DNA from: Physella acuta
Taxonomy: Eukaryota; Mollusca; Gastropoda; Physidae
Direction of reading: 5' to 3'
Assembly: GCF_028476545.1 (NCBI RefSeq)
Contig: NW_026732533.1
Span: 312,001-376,000, forward strand
Length of the DNA: 64,000 nucleotides
In this document: positions 1 to 50,118 of the stretch, piece by piece
How the letters are laid out: the number at the start of each line of letters is the position of its first letter
Position numbering within the stretch: position 1 is the first letter of the stretch
The notes under the pieces: model-generated
Database searches by the model: none
The model's input: the letters and a program-made list of their open reading frames with translations, nothing else
Told to the model about the DNA's origin: nothing
Position numbers and translations under genes: made by a program

Positions 1-3000
1 TGGTTGTGTGGCTACATTGGTTGTGTGGCTACATTGGTTGTGTGGCTACATTGGTAGAGTGGCTACATTGGTAAAGCTGCTACATTGGTTGTGTGGCTAC
101 ATTGGTAGAGTGGCTACATTGGTAGAGTGGCTACATTGGTAGAGTGGCTACATTGGTTGTGTGCCTACATTGGTAGAGTGGCAACACTGGTAGAGTGGCT
201 ACATTGGTTGTGTGGCTACATTGGTTGTGTGGCTACATTGGTTGTGTTGCTACATTGGTAGAGTGGCAACACTGGTAGAGTGGCTACATTAGTTGTGTGG
301 CTACATTGGTAGAGTGGCTACATTGGTAAAGCTGCTACATTGGTTGTGTGGCTACATTGGTAGAGTGGCTACATTGGTAGAGTGGCTACATTGGTAGAGT
401 GGCTACATTGGTTGTGTGCCTACATTGGTAGAGTGGCAACACTGGTAGAGTGGCTACATTGGTTGTGTGGCTACATTGGTTGTGTGGCTACATTGGTTGT
501 GTTGCTACATTGGTAGAGTGGCAACACTGGTAGAGTGGCTACATTAGTTGTGTGGCTACATTGGTAGAGTGGCTACATTGGTAAAGCTGCTACAATGGTA
601 AAGCTGCTACATTGGTTGTGTTGCTACATTGGTAGAGCGGCTACATTGGTAGAGTGGCTACATTGGTTGTGTGGCTACATTGGTTGTGTGGCTACATTGG
701 TTGTGTGGCTACATTAGTTGTGTGGCTTCATTGGTAGAGTGGCTACATTGGTTGTTTGGCTACATTGGTTGTGTGGCTACATTGGTTGTTTGGCTACATT
801 GGTTGTGTGGCTACATTGGTTGTGTGGCTACATTGGTTGTGTGGCTACATTGGTTGTGTGGCTACATTGGTTGTGTGGCTACATTGGTTGTGTGGCTACA
901 TTGGTTGTGTGGCTACACTGGTAGAGTGGCTACATTGGTTGTTTGGCTACATTGGTTGTGTGGCTACATTAGTTGTGTGGCTACATTGGTAGAGTGGCTA
1001 CATTGGTTGTTTGGCTACATTGGTTGTGTGGCTACATTGGTTGTTTGGCTACATTGGTTGTGTGGCTACATTGGTTGTCTGGCTACATTGGTTGTGTGGC
1101 TACATTGGTTGTGTGGCTACATTGGTTGTGTGGCTACATTGGTTGTGTGGCTACATTGGTAAAGCTGCTACATTGGTTGTGTGGCTACATTGGTTGTGTG
1201 GCTACATTGGTAGAGTGGCTACATTGGTAGAGTGGCTACATTGGTAAAGCTGCTACATTGGTTGTGTGGCTACATTGGTAGAGTGGCTACATTGGTAGAG
1301 TGGCAACACTGGTAGAGTGGCTACATTGGTTGTGTGGCTACATTGGTTGTGTGGCTACATTGGTAGAGTGGCTACATTGGTAAAGCTGCTACATTGGTTG
1401 TGTGGCAACACTGGTAGAGTGGCTACATTTGTTGTGTGGCTACATTGGTAGAGTGGCTACATTGGTAGAGTGGCTACATTGGTAAAGCTGCTACATTGGT
1501 TGTGTGGCTACATTGGTAGAGTGGCTACATTGGTAGTGTGGCTACATTGGTAGAGTGGCTACATTGGTTGTGTGGCTACATTGGTTGTGTGGCTACATTG
1601 GTTGTGTGGCTACATTGGTTGTTTGGCTACATTGGTTGTGTGGCTACATTGGTAAAGCTGCTACATTGGTAGAGTGGCTACATTGGTTGTGTGGCTACAT
1701 TAGTTGTGTGGCTACATTGGTAGAGTGGCTACATTGGTTGTGTGGCTACATTGGTTGTGTGGCTACATTGGTTGTGTGGCTACATTGGTTGTGTGGCTAC
1801 ATTGGTAGAGTGGCTACATTGGTTGTGTGGCTACATTGGTAAAGCTGCTACATTGGTTGTGTGGCTACATTGGTTGTTTGGCTACATTGGTAGAGCGGCT
1901 ACATTGGTAGAGTGGCTACATTGGTTGTTTGGCTACATTGGTTGTGTGGCTACATTGGTAGAGTGGCTACATTGGTAGAGTGGCTACATTGGTAAAGCTG
2001 CTACATTGGTTGTGTGGCTACATTGGTAGAGTGGCTACATTGGTAGAGTGGCAACACTGGTAGAGTGGCTACATTGGTAGAGTGGCTACATTGGTTGTTT
2101 GGCTACATTGGTTGTGTGGCTACATTGGTAGAGTGGCTACATTGGTTGTGTGGCTACATTGGTTGTGTGGCTACATTGGTAGAGTGGCTACATTGGTTGT
2201 GTGGCTACATTGGTTGTGTGGCTACATTGGTAGAGTGGCTACATTGGTTGTGTGGCTACATTGGTTGTGTGGCTACATTGGTTGTGTGGCTACATTGGTT
2301 GTGTGGCTACACTGGTAGAGTGGCTACATTGGTTGTTTGGCTACATTGGTTGTTTGGCTACATTGGTTGTGTGGCTACATTGGTAGAGTGGCTACATTGG
2401 TTGTGTGGCTACATTGGTTGTGTGGCTACATTGGTAAAGCTGCTACATTGGTTGTGTGGCTACATTGGTTGTTTGGCTACATTGGTAGAGTGGCTACATT
2501 GGTTGTGTGGCTACATTGGTTGTGTGGCTACATTGGTAGAGTGGCTACATTGGTTGTGTGGCTACATTGGTTGTGTGGCTACATTGGTTGTGTGGCTACA
2601 TTGGTTGTGTGGCTACATTGGTTGTGTGGCTACATTGGTAGAGTGGCTACACTGGTTGTTTGGCTTCATTGGTTGTGTGGCTACATTGGTTGTGTGGCTA
2701 CATTGGTAAAGCTGCTACATTGGTTGTGTGGCTACATTGGTAGAGTGGCTACATTAGTTGTGTGGCTACATTGGTAGAGTGGCTACACTGGTAGACTGGC
2801 TACATTGGTTGTTTGGCTACATTGGTTGTGTGGCTACATTGGTAGAGTGGCAACATTAGTTGTGTGGCTACATTGGTAGAGTGGCTACACTGGTAGAGTG
2901 GCTACATTGGTTGTTTGGCTACATTGGTTGTGTGGCTACATTGGTAGAGTGGCTACATTGGTAGAGTGGCTACATTGGTAGAGTGGCAACACTGGTAGAG

Positions 3001-6000
3001 TGGCTACATTGGTTGTTTGGCTACATTGGTTGTGTGGCTACATTGGTTGTGTGGCTACATTGGTTGTGTGGCTACATTGGTTGTGTGGCTACATTGGTTG
3101 TGTGGCTACATTGGTAGAGTGGCTACACTGGTAGAGTGGCTACATTGGTTGTTTGGCTACATTGGTTTTGTGGCTACATTGGTAAAGCTGCTACATTGGT
3201 TGTGTGGCTACATTAGTTGTGTGGCTACATTGGTAGAGTGGCTACACTGGTAGAGTGGCTACATTGGTTGTTTGGCTACATTGGTTGTGTGGCTACATTG
3301 GTAGAGTGGCTACATTGGTAGAGTGGCTACATTGGTAAAGCTGCTACATTGGATGTGTGGCTACATTGGTAGAGTGGCTACATTGGTTGTTTGGCTACAT
3401 TGGTTGTGTGGCTACATTGGTAAAGTGGCTACATTGGTAGAGTGGCTACATTGGTTGTGTGGCTACATTGGTAGAGTGGCTACATTGGTAGAGTGGCTAC
3501 ATTGGTAAAGCTGCTACATTGGTTGTGTGGCTACATTGGTTGTGTGGCTACATTGGTTGTGTGGCTACATTGGTTGTGTGGCTACATTGGTTGTGTGGCT
3601 ACATTGGTAGAGTGGCTACATTGGTAAAGCTGCTACATTGGTTGTGTGGCTACATTGGTAGAGTGGCTACATTAGTAGAGTGGCTACATTGGTTGTTTGG
3701 CTACATTGGTTGTGTGGCTACATTGGTTATGTGGCTACATTGGTAGAGTGGCTACATTGGTAGAGTGGCTACATTGGTAGAGTGGCTACATTGGTAGAGT
3801 GGCTACATTGGTTGTGTGGCTACATTGGTAGAGCGGCTACATTGGTAAAGTGGCTACATTGGTAGAGTGGCTACATTGGTAGAGTGGCTACATTGGTAGA
3901 GTGGCTACATTGGTAGAGTGGCTACATTGGTAGAGTGGCTACATTGGTTGTGTGGCTACATTGGTAGAGCGGCTACATTGGTAAAGTGGCTACATTGGTA
4001 GAGTGGCTACATTGGTAGAGTGGATACATTGGCAGAGCGGCTACATTGGTAGAGTGGCTACATTGGTAGAGTGGCTACATTGGTAGAGTGGCTACATTGG
4101 TAGAGTTGCTCCATTGGTAGAGTGGCTACATTGGTAGAGTGGCTACATTGGTAGAGTTGCTCCATTGGTAGAGTGGCTACATTGGTAAAGTGGCTACATT
4201 GGTAGAGTGGCTACATTGGTTGTGTGGCTACAATGGTAGAGTTGCTACATTGGTAGAGTGGCTACATTGGTAAAGCTGCTACATTGGTTGTGTGGCTACA
4301 TTGGTAGAGTGGCTACATTGTTTGTGTGGCTACATTGGTTGTTTGGCTACATTGGTAGAGCGGCTACATTGGTAGAGTGGCTACATTGGTAGAGTGGCTA
4401 CATTGGTAGAGTGGCTACATTGGTAGAGTGGCTACATTGGTAGAGCGGCTACATTGGTAAAGTGGCTACATTGGAAGAGTGGCTACATTGGTAGAGTGGC
4501 TACATTGGTAGAGTGGCTACATTGGTAGAGTGGCTACATTGGTATAGTGGCTACATTGGTAGAGTGGCTACATTGGTAGAGTTGCTCCATTGGTAGAGTG
4601 GCTACATTGGTAGAGTGGCTACATTGGTTGTGTGGCTACAATGGTAGAGCTGCTACATTGGTAGAGTGGCTACATTGGTAAAGTATCTACATTGGTAGAG
4701 TGGCTACATTGGTAGAGTGGCTACATTGTTTGTGTGGCTACATTGGTTGTGTGGCTACATTGGTTGTGTGGCTACATTGGTTGTGTGGCTACAATGGTAG
4801 AGCGGCTACATTGGTAGAGTGGCGGCTACATTGGTTGAGTGGCTACATTGGTTGTGTGGCTACATTGGTTGTGTGGCTACAATGGTAGAGTGGCTACATT
4901 GGTAGAGTGGCTACATTGGCTACATTGTTTGTGTGGCTACATTGGTTGTGTGGCTACATTGGTAGAGTGGCTACATTGGTTGTGTGGCTGCATTGGTTGT
5001 GTGGCTACATTGGTAGAGCGGCTACATTGGTAAAGTGGCTACATTGGTAGAGTGGCTACATTGATAGAGTGGCTACATTGGTAGAGTGGCTACATTGGTA
5101 GAGTGGCTACATTGGTAGAGTGTCTACATTGGTAGAGTGGCTACATTGGTAGAGTGGCTACATTGGTAGAGTTGCTCCATTGGTAGAGTTGCTCCATTGG
5201 TAGAGTGGCTACATTGGTATAGTGGCTACATTGGTAGAGCGGCTATATTGGTAGAGTGGCTACATTGGTAGAGTGGCTACATTGGTAGAGTGGCTACATT
5301 GGTAGAGTGGCTACATTGGTAGAGTTGCTCCATTGGTAGAGTGGCTACATTGATAGAGTGGCTACATTGGTAGAGTTGCTCCATTGGTAGAGTGGCTACA
5401 TTGGTAGAGTGGCTACATTGGTAGAGTGGCTACATTGGTAGAGTGGCTACATTGGTAGAGTGGCTACATTGGTAGAGTGGCTACATTGGTAGAGTGGCTA
5501 CATTGGTAGAGCGGCTACATTGGTAAAGTGGCTACATTGGTAGAGTGGCTACATTGGTAGAGTGGCTACATTGGTAGAGCGGCTACATTGGTAAAGTGGC
5601 TACATTGGTAGAGTGGCTACATTGGTAGAGTGGCTACATTGGTAGTGGCTACATTGGTAGAGTGGCTACATTGGTAGAGTGGCTACATTGGTAGAGTGGC
5701 TACATTGGTAGAGTGGCTACATTGGTAGAGTGGCTACATTGGTAGAGTTGCTCCATTGGTAAAGTTGCTACATTGGTAGAGTGGCTACAATGGTAGAGTT
5801 GCTCCATTGGTAGAGTGGTTACATTGGTAAAGTGGCTACATTGGTAGAGTGGCTACATTGGTTGTGTGGCTACAATGGTAGAGTGGCTACATTGGTAGAG
5901 TTACTACATTGGTAGAGTGGCTACATTGGTAGAGTTGCTCCATTGGTAGAGGAGCTACATTGGTAAAGTGGCTACATTGGTAGAGTGGCTACATTGGTAG

Positions 6001-8105
6001 AGTTGCTCCATTGGTAGAGTGGCTACATTGGTAGAGTGGCTACATTGGTTGTGTGGCTACAATGGTAGAGTTGCTACATTGGTAGAGTGGCTACATTGGT
6101 AAAGTATCTACATTGGTAGAGTGGCTACATTGGTAGAGTGGCTACATTGTTTGTGTGGCTACATTGGTTGTGTGGCTACATTGGTTGTGTGGCTACATTG
6201 GTTGTGTGGCTACATTGGTAGAGCGGCTACATTGGTAGAGTGGCTACATTGGTAGAGTGGCTACATTGGTTGTGTGGCTACATTGGTTGTGTGGCTACAA
6301 TGGTAGAGTGGCTACATTGGTAGAGTGGCTACATTGGCTACATTGTTTGTGTGGCTACATTGGTTGTGTGGCTACATTGGTAGAGTGGCTACATTGGTTG
6401 TGTGGCTACATTGGTTGTGTGGCTACATTGGTAGAGCGGCTACATTGGTAAAGTGGCTACATTGGTAGAGTGGCTACATTGATAGAGTGGCTACATTGGT
6501 AGAGTGGCTACATTGGTAGAGTGGCTACATTGGTAGAGTGGCTACATTGGTAGAGTGGCTACATTGGTAGAGTTGCTCCATTGGTAGAGTTGCTCCATTG
6601 GTAGAGTGGCTACATTGGTATAGTGGCTACATTGGTAGAGCGGCTATATTGGTAGAGTGGCTACATTGGTAGAGTGGCTACATTGGTAGAGTGGCTACAT
6701 TGGTAGAGTGGCTACAATGGTAGAGTTGCTCCATTGGTAGAGTGGCTACATTGATAGAGTGGCTACATTGGTAGAGTTGCTCCATTGGTAGAGTGGCTAC
6801 ATTGGTAGAGTGGCTACATTGGTAGAGTGGCTACATTGGTAGAGTGGCTACATTGGTAGAGTGGCTACATTGGTAGAGTGGCTACATTGGTAGAGTGGCT
6901 ACATTGGTAGAGCGGCTACATTGGTAAAGTGGCTACATTGGTAGAGTGGCTACATTGGTAGAGTGGCTACATTGGTAGAGCGGCTACATTGGTAAAGTGG
7001 CTACATTGGTAGAGTGGCTACATTGGTAGAGTGGCTACATTGGTAGAGTGGCTACATTGGTAGAGTGGCTACATTGGTAGAGTGGCTACATTGGTAGAGT
7101 GGCTACATTGGTAGAGTGGCTACATTGGTAGAGTGGCTACATTGGTAGAGTTGCTCCATTGGTAGAGTTGCTACATTGGTAGAGTGGCTACATTGGTAGA
7201 GTTGCTCCATTGGTAGAGTGGCTACATTGGTAAAGTGGCTACATTGGTAGAGTGGCTACATTGGTTGTGTGGCTACAATGGTAGAGTGGCTACATTGGTA
7301 GAGTTACTACATTGGTAGAGTGGCTACATTGGTAGAGTTGCTCCATTGGTAGAGTGGCTACATTGGTAAAGTGGCTACATTGGTAGAGTGGCTACATTGG
7401 TTGTGTGGCTACAATGGTAGAGTTGCTACATTGGTAGAGTGGCTACATTGGTAAAGTGGCTACATTGGTAGAGTGGCTACATTGGTAGAGTGGCTACATT
7501 GTTTGTGTGGCTACATTGGTTGTGTGGCTACATTGGTTGTGTGGCTACATTGGTAGAGCGGCTACATTGGTAGAGTGGCTACATTGGTAGAGTGGCTACA
7601 TTGGTTGTGTGGCTACAATGGTAGAGTGGCTACATTGGTAGAGTGGCTACATTGGCTACATTGTTTGTGTGGCTACATTGGTTGTGTGGCTACATTGGTA
7701 GAGTGGCTACATTGGTTGTGTGGCTACATTGGTTAAGTGGCTACATTGGTAGAGTGGCTACATTGGTAGAGTGGCTACATTGGTAGAGTTGCTCCATTGG
7801 TAGAGTGGCTACATTGGTAAAGTGGCTACATTGGTAGAGTGGCTACATTGGTTGTGTGGCTACATTGGTAGAGTGGCTACATTGGTAGAGTTGCTACATT
7901 GGTAGAGTGGCTACATTGGTAGAGTGGCTACATTGGTTGTGTGGCTACAATGGTAGAGTTGCTACATTGGTAGAGTGGCTACATTGGTAAAGTGGCTACA
8001 TTGGTGGATTGGCTACATTTGTAGAGTTGCTACATTTTGGTTTTTGTGGCTACACTGGTTGTGTAGATACATTGGTAGATTTGCTACAGTGGTTATGGCT
8101 TCATT
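1..8105. repeat. 17-bp megasatellite array, truncated by window edge
   Basis: More than 450 head-to-tail copies of a 17-bp unit. The main variants are TGGTTGTGTGGCTACAT, TGGTAGAGTGGCTACAT and TGGTAAAGCTGCTACAT. Because 17 is not a multiple of 3, each frame reads through all phases and yields the same 17-residue peptide repeat, so long open frames are an artefact of composition. Variants are ordered into higher-order blocks: about 255 bp (15 units) near 60-570, and about 1.3-1.4 kb between 4.6 and 8.0 kb. The last 100 bases decay into unique sequence. The left end lies outside the window. Confidence 0.97.
4670..7990. repeat. Higher-order duplication inside the 17-bp array
   Basis: A rare junction, CATTGGCTACATTGTTTGTG, occurs near 4,915, 6,333 and 7,647. 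The variant AAAGTATCTA occurs at 4,680 and 6,101. The order of variants around them is nearly the same, so blocks of about 1.42 and 1.31 kb were copied as units within the array, as expected from unequal exchange. Confidence 0.8.
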
Positions 8106-8248
8106 AGTTTTGCTATAACATGAGACCCGTTATTCTAAAATTTTTCTAGATACAACACATTGAAAATTCCATCATTATCTAAAAACATTTGCTACTACTT
8201 TGTTAGTTGACTACATACTTCCAACAGTCTGGCTTGATGAGAGGCGAT

Positions 8249-8249
<1 letters not shown>

Positions 8250-8288
<39 letters not shown>

Positions 8289-8297
8289 TATTTTATA

Positions 8298-8390
<93 letters not shown>

Positions 8391-8400
8391 TATTTAATAT
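8250..8400. repeat. (TA)n microsatellite
   Basis: About 150 bases of alternating TA with a few interruptions (for example near 8,288-8,300). Open frames reading (IY)n are not genes. Confidence 0.95.
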
Positions 8401-8654
8401 ACGAATATTTATGTCTTGGTGCATTTCCATTGAAGGTTGGAGTGGAGCGACTACTATACTTTTTGTAGTTTTAAAGTTGGGTTTAGTGAACAAGCAAACG
8501 AACAAACAAACAAACAATCTGTCAACAACTTGCTGATTGCCGTACTTACAATTTGACTTTACTCTCAACTTGATGAAATAACGCAACAAACATCAAAACG
8601 ACTGTGGTCAATTTGATTTAATCAAGAAATGATCGAACCTCGTATTTAATCCCA

Positions 8655-8770
8655 ACCTGACAGTTGACACTGTCACTGACACTCACAGTAGCTGTCACTG
8701 ACACGCTGCAATATCATCGGCGCTGACAAGTGCCACTAACAAGTGTCGTTGTCACTGACACGTGTGACAC
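8655..8770. repeat. Degenerate CTGTCACTGACAC repeat
   Basis: Irregular copies of TGTCACTGACAC spaced by 20-40 bases. It lies just before the 36-bp array. Nothing coding is seen from 8,400 to 8,785. Confidence 0.5.
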
Positions 8771-8784
8771 GATCAAATGATATG

Positions 8785-8975
8785 TTAATGAGCTGTGACC
8801 TTACAATATTATCTGACGTCACAATGAGCTGTGACCTTACAATATTATCTGACGTCACAATGAGCTGTGACCTTACAAAATTATCTGACGTCACAATGAG
8901 CTGTGACCTTACAATATTATCTGACGTCACAATGAGCTGTGACCTTACAATATTATCTGACGTCACAATGAGCTG
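8785..8975. repeat. 36-bp array carrying a CRE and a nuclear-receptor half site per unit
   Basis: Five regular units of 36 bp. Each has a full CRE palindrome TGACGTCA (8,814; 8,850; 8,886; 8,922; 8,958) and a TGACCTT motif (8,796; 8,832; 8,868; 8,904; 8,940), which is AAGGTCA on the other strand, the half site used by FTZ-F1/ERR-type nuclear receptors. The array is about 2.3 kb beyond the 3' end of the receptor gene. Whether it acts as an enhancer is unknown; the motifs may simply be repeated by chance expansion. Confidence 0.9.
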
Positions 8976-9295
8976 ATGTGAATACAGTCTTTAAAAGTTT
9001 TTAAATTATGCAAAATGAACATTAAAAATTTGGCGAATGAAAGTTTTGAAACCTCATATACAAAAGAATATATACAGATGACATATGTATAAATGTTTCG
9101 AAACGATTAACCATGACATGACGTTTTTCTTTCTATCAGGATGTGTTGAGGGACAGTGGCGGTAAGTGACGGCATTCACATTTTTAAATACTTCCTTCAA
9201 CATACGCGAGTTCAAATTCTGGCTGGTCTGCCAAATGATTTCGATAAATAGGCACACACAATTACTACTTTATATGGGTATAGAAACATACATTC

Positions 9296-9403
<108 letters not shown>

Positions 9404-9954
9404 CATACAAATAGTTTTTTTGCCACAAAAGGCGAACTTAAAATGAAGATCATACTTATTTGAAGTTTCAATTTAAAACTTTTTGCGATTATGCGCGTAA
9501 AATAAATACACCAAGAACTAAAAAAAAATGAATCACTCTATACAAAACATTATTTTAAGTATCAGGGATACAATATATACACATTAAAAGGACGAGAATT
9601 ATTGACATTTAATTTTAACAGATGATTTGCTATTTAAATAGGTCAGGACGAGAGTGTTAAAAAGTAATATTTTCAAAGATAAAATTTTAATATTTCTGAA
9701 GCAATTATTACCTCTATTTTTAAAGGTATAATGCTTTTTAAAAGACAAAACTAAATTAAAAAAAAAAAAAAAACTTACGAAACAATAAATTATCCGGCCG
9801 GAAGTAAAAATTTTAACTCAAGTAAAATCTGCACAAAGACAAATACAGAATCCAGAAGTCGTAACTATATCTAATAGAATAAAGTCACAAGAAAATTTGT
9901 TCACTAATTTAGTATGACATTTTGTAACCCGAGGCATTTTCACATAGGTATTGA

Positions 9955-10092
9955 TGCACGCTTGTGTTCATGTTCACATTGGTGTTCATGTTCACATTGG
10001 TGTTCATGTACACATTGGTGTTCATGTACACATTGGTGTTCATGTACACTTCGATATTGATGTACAAAATGGTGTTGTAGTACACATTGTAC
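9955..10092. repeat. 18-bp minisatellite
   Basis: About seven copies of a unit like TGTTCATGTTCACATTGG, with later copies having GTACA in place of GTTCA. Confidence 0.85.
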
Positions 10093-10274
10093 ACGTATCA
10101 CAGGAATAAATCAATTATTCTGCAAAAGTATACACAAAATGACTGAGAAAAAAAATCACAAGTAAACACAGATAAATAGTTGAACTTTAAACAAGGGTTT
10201 ACTGTGGGAGGTAATTCCCCGTGAAACACTGACGCCCATAGTGTAGACAGCGAGGGAAAAGAATGGGAGTAGCA

Positions 10275-11124
10275 AACTTCAACAACCTCCTCCCATACAA
10301 CAACCTCCTCCCATTCAACAACCTCCTCCCATTCAACCATCAACAACCTCCTCCCATACAACAACCTCCTCCCATTCAACAACCTCCTCCCATTCAACAA
10401 CCTCCTCCCATTCAACCATCAACAACCTCCTCCCATTCAACAACCTCCTCCTATTCAACAACCTCCTCCCATTCAACAACCTCCTCCCATTCAACAACCT
10501 CCTCCCATTCAACAACCTCCTCCCATTCAACAACCTCCTCCCATTCAACAACCCTCCTCCCATTCAACAACCTCCTCCCATTCAACAACCTCCTCCCATT
10601 CAACAACCTCCTCCCATTCAACAACCTCCTCACATTCAACCATCAACAACCTCCTCCCATTCAACAACCTCCTCCCATTCAACAACCTCCTCCCATTCAA
10701 CCATCAACAGCCTCCTCCCATTCAACAACCCCCTCCCATTCAACAACCTCCTCACATTAACCATCAACAACCTCCTCCCATTCAACAACCTCCTCCCATT
10801 CAACAACCTCCTCCCATTCAACAACCTCCTCCCATTCAACAACCTCCTCCCATTCAACAACCTCCTCCCATTCAACAACCTCCTCCCATTCAACAACCTC
10901 CTTCCATTCAACAACCTCCTCCCATTCAACCATCAACAACCTCCTCCCATTCAACAACCTCCTCCCATTCAACCATCAACAACCTCCTCCGATTCAACAA
11001 CCTCCTCCGATTCAACCATCAACAACCTCCTCCCATTCAACCATCAACAACTTCCTCCCATTCAACCATCAAAAACCTCCCATTCAACAACCTCCTCCCA
11101 TTCAACAACCTCCTCCCATTCAAA
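10275..11124. repeat. 18-bp minisatellite downstream of the receptor gene
   Basis: About 45 copies of AACAACCTCCTCCCATTC, some interrupted by a CATC insert. 18 is a multiple of 3, so both strands stay open (PPPIQQ on plus, EEVVEW on minus); this is composition, not coding. It starts about 50 bases beyond the probable poly(A) signal of the receptor gene. Confidence 0.95.
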
Positions 11125-11174
11125 ATTGTGTTATCAGACCACACTACAGTTATCCCCCAGTGTCTTTGACTTGT

Positions 11175-11180
11175 TTTATT
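11175..11180 (-). promoter_or_regulatory. Probable polyadenylation signal (AATAAA) of the receptor gene
   Basis: TTTATT on plus reads AATAAA on minus, about 110 bases after the stop codon at 11,290. It implies a short 3' UTR that ends near 11,150-11,160, just before the 18-bp array. No cleavage-site evidence is available. Confidence 0.55.
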
Positions 11181-11289
11181 TAACATTATTTACATCACTC
11201 TTGCTCGTGAATGGCTTTCATCGATTGGATTCTGTGTTGAGTTCATGGATGGCCAGCTGATGGCGACTTGCCAGTTCTACTGACCCGGG

Positions 11290-48498
<37,209 letters not shown>

Positions 48499-48632
48499 CT
48501 GAGGGTAAAGGTCAAGGCTGGGTCAAACATACATTTTAATGCCGATCATTTGAAATAACACCATAATTATTATTAATTACATGATTATTCACCATCGTTA
48601 TCTTGTATCTAATTCAAAGAGTATCTTTTTCT

Positions 48633-48725
48633 ATAGGGCTGGTAAGTAGGTCACCAACCAACTTACGGCTCAATAAAACCTGCATGAGCCATATAACTGG
48701 TTGGTGACCTACGTACCAGCCCTAT
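48633..48725. repeat. Snap-back inverted repeat of about 40 bp per arm
   Basis: ATAGGGCTGGTAAGTAGGTC… on the left pairs with …GACCTACGTACCAGCCCTAT on the right around a short loop near 48,673-48,684. A fragment, AGGGCTTGTAAGTAGGTCAA, is also at about 19,600, so it may be a mobile hairpin element. Confidence 0.8.
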
Positions 48726-49654
48726 TGTTGCAGTACATTTAAAATTCATTATTTAAGTGGCTTCGATTTATTTTTACTGTTTTATCAGCATCTTATCCAG
48801 AGGGACAACTGACAGACAGACAGGCAACTGACAGACAGACAGACACCTGACTGACAGTCAACTATCTGAATAGAGCCGCATCAAAGTGTATTCCGTAGCT
48901 AGAATATTAAAGAAGGGGCCACAACCAGGCACAGCAATTAGCGATACACGTCATTTTAAGGCGCTTTAGGTGTGACATACGTCATTGTGTTGTAAAAATT
49001 GAGCTTTATTTAGTTTAAAGAGGATTATAGAAATTAATTGATTTCGCGATAGTAAAACTATTTTAATGATTGTATATTTTAATTTTATTAATAAGACAGC
49101 ATGTAGTATTCGGTACAGTGGTGTCTTCTTGTCATGTAATTGTAGTTGCGGTTCGTTTAGTTTAAAGAGATTTACCTCCCCTGAACCCACCTCCTCACAC
49201 CTCACTTATCTCACCTCACCCTAATCTCCAGTTATCTCCCTTTACCTCACCGATATCTCATCATGTCAGAGAGGTTAATGCTGATGATCCTCCTCCCCCC
49301 CCCCCCACCTACCTGTTACAGGTAACCAAACTCATCCTTCACTGATTACCACGACCTCGACCTACGATGATCACCCCCCCCCCCCCCCCCCCCCCCCCTT
49401 GCAGAAAGATGATAAATGTCGCCGGCCCAGTTTGTTTACTTCTTGTCTGGTATTGTTTACCGTGGTCCTCCGTCTAGAGCCCATTGTTAACTTTTGTTGG
49501 CGCAACAACCCCGAGTTAACATGACGTCAAGTACATTGGATGTTTACACGAGTAGCTTGACGCGTTGAGTTTAGGATTACTCGCATAGTTAGGATTAGCT
49601 TTCTAAGCCGCTCCTGTTGTGTTATTTATGTAATTCATCATCTTTTCACGTTCA
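48726..49654. other. Non-coding stretch with poly-C runs
   Basis: Short GACAGACAGACAG repeat near 48,830 and C runs at 49,293-49,308 and 49,374-49,397. No gene recognised. Confidence 0.6.
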
Positions 49655-49875
49655 TGCCCTAGTCACATGGGGTAGGTGAAGTAGAGTTCATCTGTTTCAG
49701 AGACCTCGACTGATGAAGGGAAAGTGTGGTCAGCACTATGATCAGCCGCATTTGTTTTCCCTTACGTGAGTTAGGTACCCTTTAGGGGATTTCTACTGAC
49801 TAAAACCCGGGTTCAAACTCGAGACTATCAGGTTAGCAGTCTAGCGCTCTCTAGTTAGACCACGCCGGCCCATGG
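49655..49875 (-). mobile_element. tRNA-derived SINE, family A, copy 3
   Basis: Minus-strand copy: head GCGTGGTCTAACTAGAGAGC, B box GAGTTTGAACCCGGG, tail AACTCTACTTCACCTACCCC (all on minus). Well preserved relative to copy 1. Confidence 0.82.
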
Positions 49876-49974
49876 TTTATGTAATAAGAAATGATAAATT
49901 AAACAATGTCTGATTTCTGTAATTCTTGGCGGTTGCAGGATTTGTGAGCGACTGAATTAGTAATAGCAATGTAA

Positions 49975-50118
49975 TGCGGGGTGGTGGACGGGGTGGTAGA
50001 CGGGGTGGTGGAGGGGGTGGTAGACGGGGTGGTGGAGGGGGTGGTAGACGGGGTGGTGGACGGGGTGGTGGAGGGGGTGGTGGAGGGGGTGGTGGAGGGG
50101 GTGGTGGACGGGTTGTCT
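49975..50118. repeat. GGGGTGGTGGAGG / GGGGTGGTAGACG repeat
   Basis: About 12 copies of a 12-bp G-rich unit. Confidence 0.9.

Noticed and set aside
671-6451. Long frames reading MATLVVWLHWLCGYIGCVA…
   Set aside because: They come from a 17-bp repeat that lacks stops in any phase. There is no start context, splice signals or domain, and all three frames give the same peptide.
10098-10972. Proline/glutamine-rich and EEVVEW frames
   Set aside because: Product of the 18-bp repeat; both strands open; located beyond the receptor's probable poly(A) signal.
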